DNA of 14,717 nt from Euperipatoides rowelli (taxonomy: Eukaryota > Onychophora > Udeonychophora > Euonychophora > Peripatopsidae), in assembly GCA_003024985.2 (NCBI GenBank), contig PXIH01S0004582.1. One strand, written 5' to 3'. The position numbers and the translations under genes were made by a program. Positions within the stretch are counted from its first letter, which is position 1. Each line of letters starts with the position of its first letter. The notes below the pieces were generated by a model that did not search any database, was not told the origin of the DNA, and worked only from the letters and a program-made list of their open reading frames with translations. This document shows positions 1-10,350 of the stretch, in pieces.

Positions 1-1702
1 CCTTTCCAAAACTTAGTACAGCAACCGAAAGCACGATCGCAAAACCTATATTTTAATGTTTCTTAGGCCCTTCAACAATGTTCAACACATGCCGATTATT
101 CAGTCTCGATATTGATTTATGGTGCATTGTAATTTACTAAGATCTATATTATGTTAATTTATTACCATCAACAATTACCACCCTACACAGGCATGAAGCA
201 AGTTTCTGTTGATTTGCAAGTAAAAACAAATTACGAAAAGTTTGATTTTAAAAAAGTAGGACAAAGTAGCACATTTTAACAAAAAGTAGGAAATGTATAC
301 AAGTGGGAGCCCTGAATTTATTCGGATCATTTGAATGTAAAATTTTCAAGAGTCGAAGGCTTATTTAAACTAGAAATTAACTCTTAATAATTAAAAAAAT
401 AAAGTGTGAATAAGGCCTAAAAAAATTGGTTAGGTAGGCTAGCAGTAAAAAATTTTCAAGGGTAGCATAGGGAGGTATATATTTTTAAAATTTATTGATA
501 ATTTCCCAGCAAAATGGCATAACATTACTATAAAACATAAATATTTTTCAGAAAAATATTTTTTATAATTCAAAATAGAAAGAGTTACCCCAAACAACTT
601 TTTTCAGGCCTAATTAAAAAATATATAATGTACTGTATTCTAACAAAATTATATGCGATAGGATGCTGCTTTAGACTTTCATATAAGGTAGCTATTAGCC
701 TATATTTATTGGAATTAATATGTTACATACAATCATCTCTTCCTCCATGAGCCATAGAAAAATCGCAATGACATACCGGTACTTCACAAAACACATGATT
801 TTCCAAAAACTTGATCGTTTTAAATATGGCCAATCTTGACAATATGACAATATTTATCTTGAAACAATGACTATTTTTTTTTTTCTTTGCTGGATTTGAT
901 TTCACTATCTTTGGCTCTCTTCATTATTAAAGAATAAATGATTAAACAATATGCCAATAAATAAAAAAATAAAATAAAATAAAAATATTAAATGAGCGAA
1001 CATCTAGTAAAAATGCCAACGTAGTAGTAATAGAATATGGCCTAATGTCATGGAATGTCATAAAAATTTCCAACTTTTGTTCAACGAATGACGCAAAAAT
1101 GTTTTCCAAACCAATCGTGTAATGCTTAATTGGCTCAAGATACATGGAAAAATAATTAATTTTCATTTGAAAAGCAAAATTAATGATATTATTTAATGGG
1201 AAAATTTTAATTTGCCTTATTATTACTATATAAATAGAATTTTCAGCTTGAATTGAAGGCGATTATAACTTATCTTACAAAGGAATTATTATTATTCAAA
1301 AATTGTAGTTTTAGATAAAATGTCTCTGTAGTTCCGTAGTGATGCAATCTAAGTCGTAGCAACTATGGCAAATCCATAGCAATTGGCAGGTATGCTTTAT
1401 ATAAATAATATATGTGGGCTTACAAATGTTTGTATTTTCAAGTTACGGTATAAATCATGCTGAAAGTTTAATACCGGTACCACATATTTTTCAATTGTCT
1501 TTCCTTTAATACGACCATATCTGAGAATTAGAGAGATTGAATACGGATTTATTGCATGGGTTAAATAATGTCACTGATGTTTTCTGAATTAAACAAATAG
1601 ACCAGACTTTAAAATTCCAGTCATTGAACATGGTTGACGTCAGCTGTTAAAATCATTCTCATTGTCTGTCCTGGCCACCATTAGGTCATTTTTGTTTCAA
1701 GG
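1..1702. other. AT-rich intronic DNA, no gene seen
   Basis: Presumed 3' part of an SLC33A1 intron (minus strand), inferred because the next exon was not found. No frame shows recognisable protein similarity; short open frames at 723-905 and 942-1166 are low-complexity. Small visible items are a direct repeat of AAAAGTAGGA-type sequence at about 251-292 and a consensus CRE octamer TGACGTCA at 1635-1642. Confidence 0.6.
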
Positions 1703-1802
1703 ACTAATCGTATCCAAAGGCGAAGCAAAGGGGGGCGGGTAGGGGGGCCCATCCCGGGTACCACCATAGGAGGGGTGCCAAATTTTTTTTAAATTTTTTT
1801 AA

Positions 1803-1944
1803 GGGGAGGTGGGGTGGGGTGGATCAAGGTGTGAGGGTGCAGGGTTATGGGTGAGGGTGCATAGTTGGGGGCAAGGGTGCAGAGTTGGGTAGGGTGTGAG
1901 GGTGCAGAGTTGGGTGGGGTGTGAGGGTGCAGGATTGGTTGGGG
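1803..1944. repeat. G-rich minisatellite, about five units of 21-25 bp
   Basis: Roughly five tandem units with the core GTGAGGGTGCAGAGTTGGGT. The first copies are more diverged (GGGTTATG, ATAGTTGGG) and the last two are nearly identical. Every unit has two to three runs of three or more G on the plus strand, so the array could form G-quadruplexes in that strand, which is the non-template strand for a minus-strand gene's antisense. It sits in a GC-rich patch beginning near 1720 (GGGGGGCGGGTAGGGGGGCCC). The proline/histidine-rich frames read from the other strand (1789-2053) are a by-product of the repeat. Confidence 0.85.
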
Positions 1945-1966
1945 CAGATGATGCGTTGTTGTAGTG

Positions 1967-2123
1967 TTTATTAAAATAAGACAGACTGAAAACAAAACGT
2001 CCAGTAAACTTTTTTTTAAAAAAAAAGCTTATTAAAATAAGATAGACGGTCAATAAAAAAGCTTATTAAAATAAGATAGACGGTCAATAAAACGTCCAGA
2101 CAAAAAAAAAAGCTTATCAAAAT
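1967..2123. repeat. A-rich tandem repeat (unit about 34-51 bp)
   Basis: Tandem units built on GCTTATTAAAATAAGATAGA followed by CGGTCAATAAAA. A diverged first unit is at about 1967-2009, two near-identical units are at 2027-2060 and 2061-2111, and a truncated fourth begins at 2112. The third unit carries an extra ACGTCCAGACAAAA tail that is also seen in the first (ACGTCCAGTAAAC). Units are separated by A or T homopolymers. The block directly follows the G-rich minisatellite. Similar GGGTGCCAAA words at about 1775-1783 and 2142-2149 flank both, so the two may belong to one inserted element. Confidence 0.8.
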
Positions 2124-3404
2124 ATTTTTTAAGAAAAAAGTGGGTGCCAAAAATCAGTTCAGCCTCTGGTATCAAACAGTCATGCTACGTCTCTGATTAT
2201 ATCAAAATTATTGCAGCCCATAAACATCCTGGCCAGTATTTATTTTAAAATATCAATTCTTGGTAACTTACATTTAATTCCATTCTGGCTTTTCTTATTC
2301 AGTTTTTTTTTTTCCAAATATCAATAAATAAATAATTGTTTTTCAAGCAGAATATTTATTGTAATTCCCTCGCAATCTCATTTCTTATAATGTACAGTAA
2401 GTCACCGTTTCATTGATTTCCATAGTCAGTATCTTAGCCAATCCAGAAAACATGGAAAATAAATAGTTAACCAACGTCCCTTAATTTGAGTTTAGGGAAT
2501 AAAAAGAAAAAAATATATAATTCTGTGTAATCTCGACAACTGATTATACAATCAAAACCCTTCAAACATTATTTGTACTATTGCCATTTCCATAATGTGA
2601 TATATGGATCAGAGAGTGCTGGAATACATGGCAGAAATTAAATTTTCAATCACACCTACTTCTGAATTTTTTTTTTTTTTGCACTTTGTTAGACTTTACT
2701 GTAAAGCGACAGCCATTATACAAACTCCGTTTCTCCTTCAAAAATATTTTTTACCCCAAACGGGAAACTATTTCAACTGCTAAGATCTATGAGGAGAAGT
2801 TAACACAACAACCCATTAGCAGAGTAAGCTACAGTATATGGTAAGCCATGGAAACTACAGTGCTTTCGACTTAGTTTTATAACATCCGCTGTTCTTTCAA
2901 TAAGAAGCTGGTACCTTAGCTTCATGTTGAAAACTTTCAGAAAGTTTATCATCGAACAAAATAATTTTCCTCGTATGAAAGGTTCAATTAACTTCTTAAT
3001 ATCAAATGATTTATTTTATTCTAACAATCTATTTCTAATTTTTATTTCTTTTAAAATACAATTTATTTTTAAAGTTATAAACTATTTCCTCGACATAGTA
3101 TTGCAAACCAGCCAGGCACAATATTTTAAATCTGCTTTCCTCGGTCACTTTAATTCATTTCTAAAACATGCATAAAAATATTATAGTGAATTTATAGTTT
3201 ATTATTATTGTTACATTGATACGCTCTTGTAGGGGATGGATGTGATTGTGAAGATGTTGCACATTCATTACTTTCTTAATGCCGCCTTTGTTATTTTATA
3301 AGAAAATGTTATATTAAGGTGAGCTGATCAATTACGAATTGTAAACATTGCGCAAGGCAATCAACTCCCCTTACACATGCTAAATAATAATTATTCATGT
3401 AATT

Positions 3405-3435
3405 TGTTTTGAATATGCTACACATATTCAAAACA
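3405..3435. repeat. Perfect 13-bp inverted repeat with 5-nt loop
   Basis: TGTTTTGAATATG at 3405-3417 is followed by the loop CTACA and the exact reverse complement CATATTCAAAACA at 3423-3435. There are no mismatches in the stem. It lies in intronic AT-rich DNA, so it may be a chance hairpin or a miniature-element remnant; no target duplication is evident. Confidence 0.8.
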
Positions 3436-3851
3436 TTTACGAATGCTACACACATGTAGCCTATTTATGGTCCGATTTGCTTGGAATGATCCCAGTCATT
3501 CCATCGGGTCCTTTATGTCTGCACCATATTTATTTTTATGTGGCTGGACTGATGGGGAACGTACCCAAATAGTTTGTACCGTCCAACTAGTATTTATTAC
3601 AGCTTTGTTTTATTCAAGGCCTTTTATGTTACATTTTTACCAACAGTGAGTTGCTAATTTTATATCATTTTCAACCTTGTTACAGTAAATAAAGTAGTTG
3701 GACGTCAACTATCCTCTTTTATACATTTACAAACCATCTATTCACTACATTAATTATATAGCCTACATTTTGATTATTTTAATTAAAGAAATTTTATATC
3801 CATAAAAAAAATACATATTGTAAATAAAATTCCTAAACAAACTAATCTGTA

Positions 3852-3875
3852 ACAAGTCAATCATTTTTGACTTGT
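3852..3875. repeat. 9-bp inverted repeat hairpin
   Basis: ACAAGTCAA at 3852-3860 pairs with TTGACTTGT at 3867-3875 across a 6-nt loop. The stem is perfect but short, and no function can be inferred from the sequence. Confidence 0.6.
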
Positions 3876-4579
3876 ACTGATTTTGTTAAATAAATAAATA
3901 ACACATTAACTTTTACAAATATAACATGTCAAATAACAACAGATATACTCCAACAAGGTTGTCCCTGGACCTAATCTAAAACTTTTTTTTTTTTTTTTTT
4001 AATTATTTTATTTTCTATTAAATACCTGGCTAAAAATCTTTAATACTGTACAGTTTACAGCAGTGAAAATATTCAATCGACACAATTATGAATGGAATGG
4101 TTAATTTTTTTTTTTTTTTTCAATTATAATCTAACTCAAAACAAAACAAACATTTCTACCGGTTGATAAATGGCAAGCCATAAAATAAATCTTTGGAAAA
4201 TACGATTTCAGAGCTGATAATTTTTTTTATTAACTATTTAAATTAGTTTTTCTCAAAATAAAAAAAATTTGATTTATAAAAATTGGCATGATTAAAAAAT
4301 AATATATACAGTAACTAGGTTTTTAATTTTTGTTTAAAGTTAATTTGCACAATGCAGACTTTTAAAACATCAAATCATTTTTGAAAAAAAAAAGCCATAA
4401 TATATGTTAGAAAAAAATGTAAAATGTAAAAAGTTAATATTTCAAAAAAATAAATAAAACATAGTTGTATTTAATAACACTAGAACTGCATAACAAAAAC
4501 TGGCCTATATTTTTTATCTTGTTTGGTAACCAAAGAGTAACAATTATTGTTGATGCGATAAAATTCAAAGATGGTGTCT

Positions 4580-4593
4580 GTTTCCATGGTAAC
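4580..4593. promoter_or_regulatory. RFX-type X-box-like palindromic site
   Basis: GTTTCCATGGTAAC fits the two-half-site RFX X-box consensus GTTRCCATGGYAAC at 13 of 14 positions; the exception is T at position 4. A second hyphenated palindrome, TTTGGT-A-ACCAAA, lies about 50 bp upstream. RFX factors typically regulate ciliary genes, and nothing ciliary is visible nearby, so occupancy is unproven. A 14-mer this close to consensus is unlikely but not impossible by chance in a window this size. Confidence 0.35.
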
Positions 4594-5624
4594 AAGTATC
4601 CACAATAAAATACAACTACATTTTAAATCATCTTTTAAACCATATCTTATCCAAATAAAATTGTCATAACTTTATCAGTAAAAAAAAAAATGTTTTGAAC
4701 TATAGCCTCTTTCCTTAAACGGGAGATTTTGGCGTAAAGCGTTAGCACATGAGCGACAAACTTCTTTCATGTCGTGTTAAGATATTTTTTTCTTCTAAGA
4801 ATAATTTCTTTATCATAAATATAAAAGATGAGAACTGCAGTATGTCAATTAATTAGAAGATTTATTATTACATAAACCATATAAATTGTATTGCTTTCAA
4901 TTTAGTTTTTGAACATTTAGCGAGTCTGATATGTAATTTTATATTTCTCGAATAACTTGAAAAGGAAAGGCCAAAACCAATACTTGCTTTCATTCTATTA
5001 CTTATTTAACACACTACAGCTCTAGTGATTACATTAATCAGAACAGAATCTGAGTGGCCATATCAAAAGAAAAATAATTAGAAAAAAAAACTATATCCAA
5101 GTACAGTAATTGAATTTTTTTTTTTTTTTTCTGAATAAAACTTGTAGTTTCTGACTTACCAACTTTCTAATTTTGTGGTATGCTATTCTAGATGCAACTA
5201 AGAAAATTCATTAAAGGTAAAACACAATAGTTTCTGCATATTTCTGATTAAAATCTTCCACTATGTAGATGCAATTTAACACAACAACAGGACCTACAAA
5301 AAATATTCAATCTAATAGTCGCCCACTACTGGTAGCTCAAAACAAAGACTAGGTTTAAATAAAAAAAAAACTTTGATAAAGTGAGATAGAAATGTTTTAT
5401 AATTGAAAAAAACATTACAGTTTTTGCAAATACATTCAAATTTTTCAATAAAAGCAAAATACCATTATCTTATATTTAAATTACCATAGCACTTCCTCTA
5501 TCATGCTAGAGGCTGATCTGGCATTAATTTGCATTACCCACAAATATCTCTATTATTATCTATAATTCATTTTAATTCAGGCTATAACTAAGCATTAAGG
5601 TAAAAACTATTGAACTAATCTCAC

Positions 5625-5818
5625 CTTTGATGTTAGAAGTACAATAATCAAAGTTTTAACATTTGGGAGGAAACAAATTTTGTATAATTGCTTATAGGCT
5701 TCCAGGATGCTAAGCTCAGAGTTAGCAGAGTCCAACTCTCGATCAGCCTTCTCATGTTTGAATATCCAGACTAATGAAGTAACTACAATGAAAACTATAC
5801 CCCAGAACCAAAAGAATC
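5625..5818 (-). CDS. SLC33A1: SLC33A1 (acetyl-CoA transporter 1) internal exon, third
   Basis: Third visible exon, 194 bp: two bases completing Gly, then 64 codons, ending in phase 0. The first 20 residues, FFWFWGIVFIVVTSLVWIFK, form a membrane segment matching human DFLFFWGTVFLITTTLVALL. Next comes a charged loop (HEKADRELDSANSELS) that is variable between species. Then EAYKQLYKICFLPNVKTLII leads into the next helix, ending LLTSK where human has LILTAK. The acceptor is TTTCATTTCAG|G and the donor is AAG|GTGAGA. The aligned human protein continues with IGFSAADAV, but I could not find that exon, or any later one, down to position 1. The downstream intron therefore exceeds 5.6 kb. The overlapping plus-strand frame at 5707-5895 is an antisense shadow. 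Confidence 0.94.
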
Positions 5819-5833
5819 CTGAAATGAAAAAAA

Positions 5834-5857
5834 TATATACTGTATATACAGTATATA
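5834..5857. repeat. Perfect 24-bp TATA-rich palindrome beside a splice acceptor
   Basis: The segment is its own reverse complement, centred on GTATAC-like TATATA with TACTGTATATACAGTA as its core. It lies 13 bp upstream, in transcript sense, of the CAG acceptor (5821-5819) of the third SLC33A1 exon, where the branch point would be expected. The related word TATACAGTATAT recurs at about 8529-8541. Confidence 0.75.
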
Positions 5858-6245
5858 CAATAGTAAACTGCTACGGTACTGTAAATAATGAATAATATAA
5901 ATTTCATTTAACAAATAATAGTCCTTGCACTTATTGATTAGCCTACTCATTGGGATTTAATGTATCCTATAATTTAAATCATTTCAATTGCAAATAGATG
6001 AATAGGCAAATTTATGCAACAATCGGGCAAGATAATATAAAGTGGAGTTATGGGTACTTAGATATTAGTTTTGAAAAGAGTAGTTGCCTCACTTTTACAT
6101 CGTAAATTTAACTTGGTTGTTACAGTAGATGATTATGCCATCTGCTGCCATCTGGATGTGATTAAATAAAACAGTAACTCATTTGCATTAGATTCAGTTT
6201 ACTGCAGCACATTTCAATATCCTCTTTAATTGATAGGCTAATATT

Positions 6246-6482
6246 TGCATTGCATTCATTTTTAAGAGAGACACCACTTAATCAACCTCAAAAAAATTGC
6301 ACTGAATTCATTTTTACTCGAGTCCACTTCATAAACTTCTTTTAAAAGTGGTGTTGGCATTGCAGTCATTTTTAATTTAATCCGCTAAATGAACGTCAAG
6401 TAAGTGCATTTGTTTTTACTGCAGACCGTTTTATAAACCTTACATTCATTTTTTATTGCAGTCCACTTCATAAACGTTTTTT
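6246..6482. repeat. Degenerate minisatellite, five units of about 36-55 bp
   Basis: Five diverged tandem units share the core TGCATTCATTTTTA followed by TGCAGTCCACTTCATAAAC. Unit starts are at about 6246, 6299, 6354, 6407 and 6443. Units two and five are most alike (GTCCACTTCATAAAC in both), while unit four is shortened. The divergence indicates an old array. It is not a CRISPR: the copies are imperfect and there are no unique equal-length spacers. Confidence 0.7.
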
Positions 6483-7146
6483 AACTACTCTTTTGAATTT
6501 GTGAATAAAAAAAAGTTATCCAGACTTAGACAGTCAGCTTTGCTTCTGTTTATCGATATTTTGTATTCACATACATTTTTAGAGCATGGAGAAAAAGAAA
6601 ATATCAATCAAGAGTTACTATACAATGACAAACGATTTAAAGTAGCTCTAAAAAAGGCTACAAAAACTTGCATTATTTACCTAAACTAAAAAGAAAATAA
6701 CAAAGTTACTTGTTACATAACTGTATTAACTTAGAATCTTTTAGTGTTATCCCAAAATTAAAAATCCTTCATATAATTGAAGCATCTAGCAAAAAAAATA
6801 TAGATTTTTACATTTTCAAACAAAATATAGTCAAAAATATTTGGTGCATAATGTTTGCCAATGAAATCAATACTAAAACATATATTTTCTTCCACTATTT
6901 TGCATCTGTATGCGACTTTAATGAACAAATAAAATAGGTTGGCTAAGTGATATCTTCCTTCGGACATATTTTTCTGAATATATTGTGTTTCTGGATGGGA
7001 AGTGAGTGGAGAGCATCATACTAAAACTTTGATAAATTAGGCTATTTATGGCCAATCCATTTTTAAACTGAAAATTATTATGAACAAAGACTTTTCAAAA
7101 ATATATCTAGCTTTAAACATATGAACAAAAACAGAAAAAAAATTAC

Positions 7147-7301
7147 CTGGCAGTGTAACTAAGCCTTTCTCTTCTGATATACTTCGTAAATATTTATTAC
7201 AAAAATCTGGAGATTCTAATGCTAAAAACAGCACATTTCCTAAAAAATATCCTGCTGTCTGTCCAACAGAATTACAAGTTGATGCGTAGCCAACATTCTG
7301 C
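7147..7301 (-). CDS. SLC33A1: SLC33A1 (acetyl-CoA transporter 1) internal exon, middle
   Basis: Second visible exon of the same transporter, 155 bp: one base, 51 codons, one base. It opens with QNVGYASTCNSVGQTAGYF and continues with LGNVLFLALESPDFCNKYLR, near-identical to my recollection of human AT-1 immediately after TMLSR. It ends in a short hydrophilic loop EEKGLVTLP. The GQTAGYFLGNVLF part is the next membrane helix, and the DFCNKYLR part is a conserved loop. The acceptor is TTTTATCAG|G and the donor is CCAG|GTAATT. Phase is 1 on both sides, fitting the preceding exon (CG|G = Arg) and the following one (G|GA = Gly). It is separated from the upstream exon by 4171 bp of intron containing transposon relics and from the downstream exon by 1328 bp. 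No stop codons or frameshifts are present, so the exon looks intact. Confidence 0.96.
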
Positions 7302-8862
7302 CTGATAAAAGAAAAAAATTAAAACAAAGTCAGTCTGTAAAGTTAGCAGATTTTCTATAAATTATTTTATCAATAAACTGAATTTTAAAATAGATTCCAA
7401 AGATAGTTTTTTTTTTAATTTGATAAAATTTGTCCAAATTAAATTCGGTTTACTAGCATAAGATACTATAGTTGCAGAAACTTCAAGAAATAGGCTAACA
7501 TAATAATGTACACAGATGGATAAGTTTGGAGCTCTACAGACTGCCAGATCTGTCCTGATTTCCAGTCACATTTCTATTAATATTATCAATACTTATTAAC
7601 TAAACATTATGTGTTGTGACTGTTATGTAAATTCATAGGCTATATTGAATTGCATTTCAAAATTATGTAGAGGATAGTTTTTTCAAGATCCAAGAGTGCA
7701 AAGGGTGTTCCGTTTAAAATCTACTGATAACTTTAGGGCCATAAAATATGTCTTAAAATCCAATTTTATTAATTTCAATGTCAATTATGCAGTATAATGA
7801 CATTTTAATTAATAAATTCGAGGCTTATACTGTATATCTTTTAAACTAGCCTAAAAATTATTTATGCTGGAATAATAGAAGAATAAGCTCATTCAAGGAT
7901 TTTTCTTAAATCATTTTTTACACACAATACACTGTAAATAATAAAACAAAACTTAATATTTCTTTTTATTCAAAATTCAGCAATATTCAGCTTAGATGCA
8001 AATAAAGTGTATGTGTGGGATCTTTTTTCCTCCCCTATACCTTTGAGATCTATGCCCTTAAATCCATAGCAGGATCATTCCCCAGAAATCCTATCCAGGG
8101 TGCCCTCAACCTTCTCGATATGGCTGAGACAGTCATTATTTAAAACTATATGCCCCGCGTCCCGAATTCACAAAATTTAAACTTGGCCACCCTGGTGCCC
8201 CCAGATCACACTAGCTACCCATGCCTTTGTTCCCCAGTCCACCCTGTTGTGAGTATTGTATTTTGAAGTGGTCTATGCCTCTAATACTTATAATCACAAT
8301 AAGTAGTCTACTGTATGTGATTCTGATTCATCTGTCAGTTGTGCTGTGGATCTTGTACAGTGAGCATCATTTGAATAGTTTAGTGAAATAATATAAAGTA
8401 GTTTTATAATTATTTCTTTTTCACAATGTTTTATATTTTATTAATGTTTTGAATGATTTAACAGCATTTACTTTTTGGCAATGCCACACACTTGTGTCAA
8501 TCATCCAAACAATTTTTACTACATACAGTATATACAGTATATGTGGCAAACTACTTTTAAATCCCAAAGAATAAATCTTACTGCAATAGTTAAGAGGTCA
8601 TGTGAACTATAATTTGGATGCAACATTGATGCTCAGGATAAATCAAGGGCCCCACTTCTGTTGTTGTGTAGGGTTACAAACCAGCTGGTTAAAGGCAACT
8701 TGCCACAAGCCTTTTCAGTGATTAAGCTGAGCAAAAAAATTTATTTAGCAATTTCGCTAATTATAGGCTAGTAGACAAATTTTATCAAACATATGATGTT
8801 CCTAGCCAAATAAATTTCATTATTTAAGTGGTATTTTAAAAATACATATAGCATTTTGGCTA
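7302..8862 (-). other. SLC33A1 intron, part without transposon protein
   Basis: Left part of the 4171-bp intron 7302-11472. Mostly AT-rich, with a more GC-balanced patch at about 8030-8250 (TGCCCTCAACC, CACCCTGGTGCCCCCAG) that could be an old repeat I cannot identify. No coding similarity on either strand; the minus-strand frame at 8768-9178 is antisense to the adjacent pseudogene. Confidence 0.7.
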
Positions 8863-10350
8863 ATTTTGTAGAGCCACAAATTAACAAAAATGGATAAAAT
8901 GCTAGTGGCAGCTTATTCATTTGCGGTACCGAGGGTTTGAACAGAACCAAAAGATCATTTGTCATATTGCTATGCTTGCTTAACAAACATTTCAGGTATC
9001 TCGTCAAAATCAAAACATAATGTGAAATATCCAAACCTGCAATCATCCATAAGGCCCATTCATCATAGTAAAGAGCTGCCAATACCAAAACAAGCAGAGA
9101 AATATCCCTTGATGGAGATAAACCATAGATATCAGGATGTTGAGGCTCAGCAAGACGAAGTGCACAATCACCCCACATTTGAAGTTGGACAGCATCTCAT
9201 CGATTAATTCCTATTTGATAACACAAGAGAATCTAAATGACATAGCTCGCGATCTTGTCAAAAAACCAAGCAGAACTTCAGATTAAAGGGATGGAATCTC
9301 CTTGAGAAAGGAACAAAGCAAGCTTTTGTCGTCATCGCCAGAAAGATCGGTGTAATTTAATTTCTCAGGATAATGACTTAGTATTCTGTAATAATGTGGA
9401 TTCTATAATTGAGGCCCTTAAAAGAGATCGTAATATGTGTGAATGGTGCTGTTTATTGGCTCATCAAAAATGAGTTTGAAAGCTGTGCTCGTCCATTAAC
9501 ACTAACATGTATCTCTAGGTTCCATTGGCATATTCTGCCCACATGAAGGAATCCTATGAGAATATGAGATTACTGCTGAAATATTTGTGGAATATACACT
9601 GTATATGGTGATTTGAAGGTAATCGGCTTATCGCCCTACTGTTAGGCTTGCAGCTTGGATATGCTAAGTATTATTGCTTTCACTGCGAATGGGACAGCAG
9701 AGATAAATAAAATCACTCTGTCAAACAATGGCCAAACGGGACACCCACACAGGACGCCCATATTCCTGTCCAGAGTGAAAAATATGCTAAATCAGCCTTT
9801 GATTAATGCTACACACATTTATTTACTTCCACTCCATTATAAAACTTGATGAAAAACGTTATTAAAGTGATGGATCGGAATGGAGGTTTTTTTTAACAGT
9901 AAAAAATAGGTTTTCTCGGTTAAGTGAAGCCAAAGTAAAAGAGGAAATATTCATAGGCTCTCAAATGAAACAACTGATGAATGATGATAATTTTGAAGGC
10001 CATTTCAGCAAGGTGGAAAAGACAGGATGTGACAAAAAAATTTTTTTTAGTAAATCACAAGGCAGAAAATTATCAGGATGTTGTAAGTGATCTCAAAAAC
10101 TAGAAGAATATGGGATGTTACATGTCAATTAAAATAGTCTTTTTGCATTCACACTTGGACTTTTTATCCAGAAAGTCTTGGAGCTATCCATGATGAACAT
10201 GGAGATTGTTTTAATCAAGACATATCTACTATGGAGAAGCAGTATAAAGACAAGTGGAGTCCAAATATGTTAACAGATTATTGCTGGATAATGAAGAGAG
10301 ATGTTCAAGATACTAAATATAAACGAAAATCAAATTCTGTTACATTTTAA
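8863..10350 (+). pseudogene. Decayed multicopy transposon-type protein (uncharacterised family, HQDI..ME.RY signature)
   Basis: A broken copy of a large, mostly uncharacterised protein family found in very many copies in arthropod and some other invertebrate genomes. Blocks appear in the family's order: AVPRV (Trp codon now a stop) then TEPKDHLSYCYACLTNISGI near 8922-9000; VKYPNLQSSIRPIHHSKELP to about 9084; LNDIARDL near 9233; GWNLLEKGTK near 9293; LVFCNNVDSIIEAL near 9379; HMKESYENMRLLL; LLGLQLGYAKYYCFHCEWD near 9640-9696; PLHYKTLMKNVIKVMDRNGG; RLSEAKVKEEIFIGSQMKQL; and the C-terminus LGAIHDEHGDCFNQDISTME, then YKDKWSPNMLTDYCWIMKRD, with its stop codon at 10348-10350. Reading must change frame repeatedly and meets stops, so it is dead. 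The N-terminal edge is uncertain (possibly CRATN..QKWIK at about 8870). No terminal repeats or target duplication were located. It is inserted opposite to the host gene's orientation. Confidence 0.85.

Larger units (their letters stand above)
2124..5624. other. Long AT-rich intronic stretch without a gene
   Basis: Continuation of the long SLC33A1 intron downstream of the third visible exon. It is dominated by poly-T and poly-A tracts, including 18 T at 3983-4000 and runs near 2669, 4107 and 5117. I searched the minus strand by eye for the next transporter exon (IGFSAADAV-like) and did not find it. Plus-strand frames at 2924-3175 and 3443-3649 show no family resemblance. Hairpins at 3405-3435 and 3852-3875 and the X-box-like site at 4580-4593 are listed separately. 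Confidence 0.6.
5819..7146 (-). other. SLC33A1 intron (1328 bp)
   Basis: Intron between the middle and third visible exons, bounded by GTAATT at the donor and TTTCATTTCAG at the acceptor. It contains the 24-bp palindrome, the degenerate minisatellite at 6246-6482, and otherwise AT-rich sequence. Open frames at 6501-6689, 6710-6937 and 6758-6967 have no recognisable similarity. Confidence 0.9.

Noticed and set aside
1635-1642. TGACGTCA cAMP-response element as a regulatory feature
   Set aside because: An 8-bp match is expected by chance every few tens of kilobases on average, and no promoter evidence surrounds it. Mentioned only inside the stretch description.
1789-2053. Two overlapping minus-strand frames rich in Pro, His and Thr
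   Set aside because: They are the complement of the G-rich minisatellite. The repeated PHTP/APSH peptide pattern follows the DNA repeat unit, and no start or family signal is present.
2924-3649. Plus-strand frames at 2924-3175 and 3443-3649
   Set aside because: Composition is typical of AT-rich noncoding DNA (Phe, Ile, Asn, Lys runs), with no domain, signal or splice context.
6246-6482. Considered as a CRISPR array
   Set aside because: Repeats are imperfect, unit lengths vary, there are no unique spacers of constant length, and the surrounding gene is a spliced animal gene.
8768-9178. Minus-strand frame of 136 codons, one of the longest in the window
   Set aside because: Lies antisense to the N-terminal part of the plus-strand element pseudogene. 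Its sequence matches nothing I know, whereas the plus strand shows clear family blocks.
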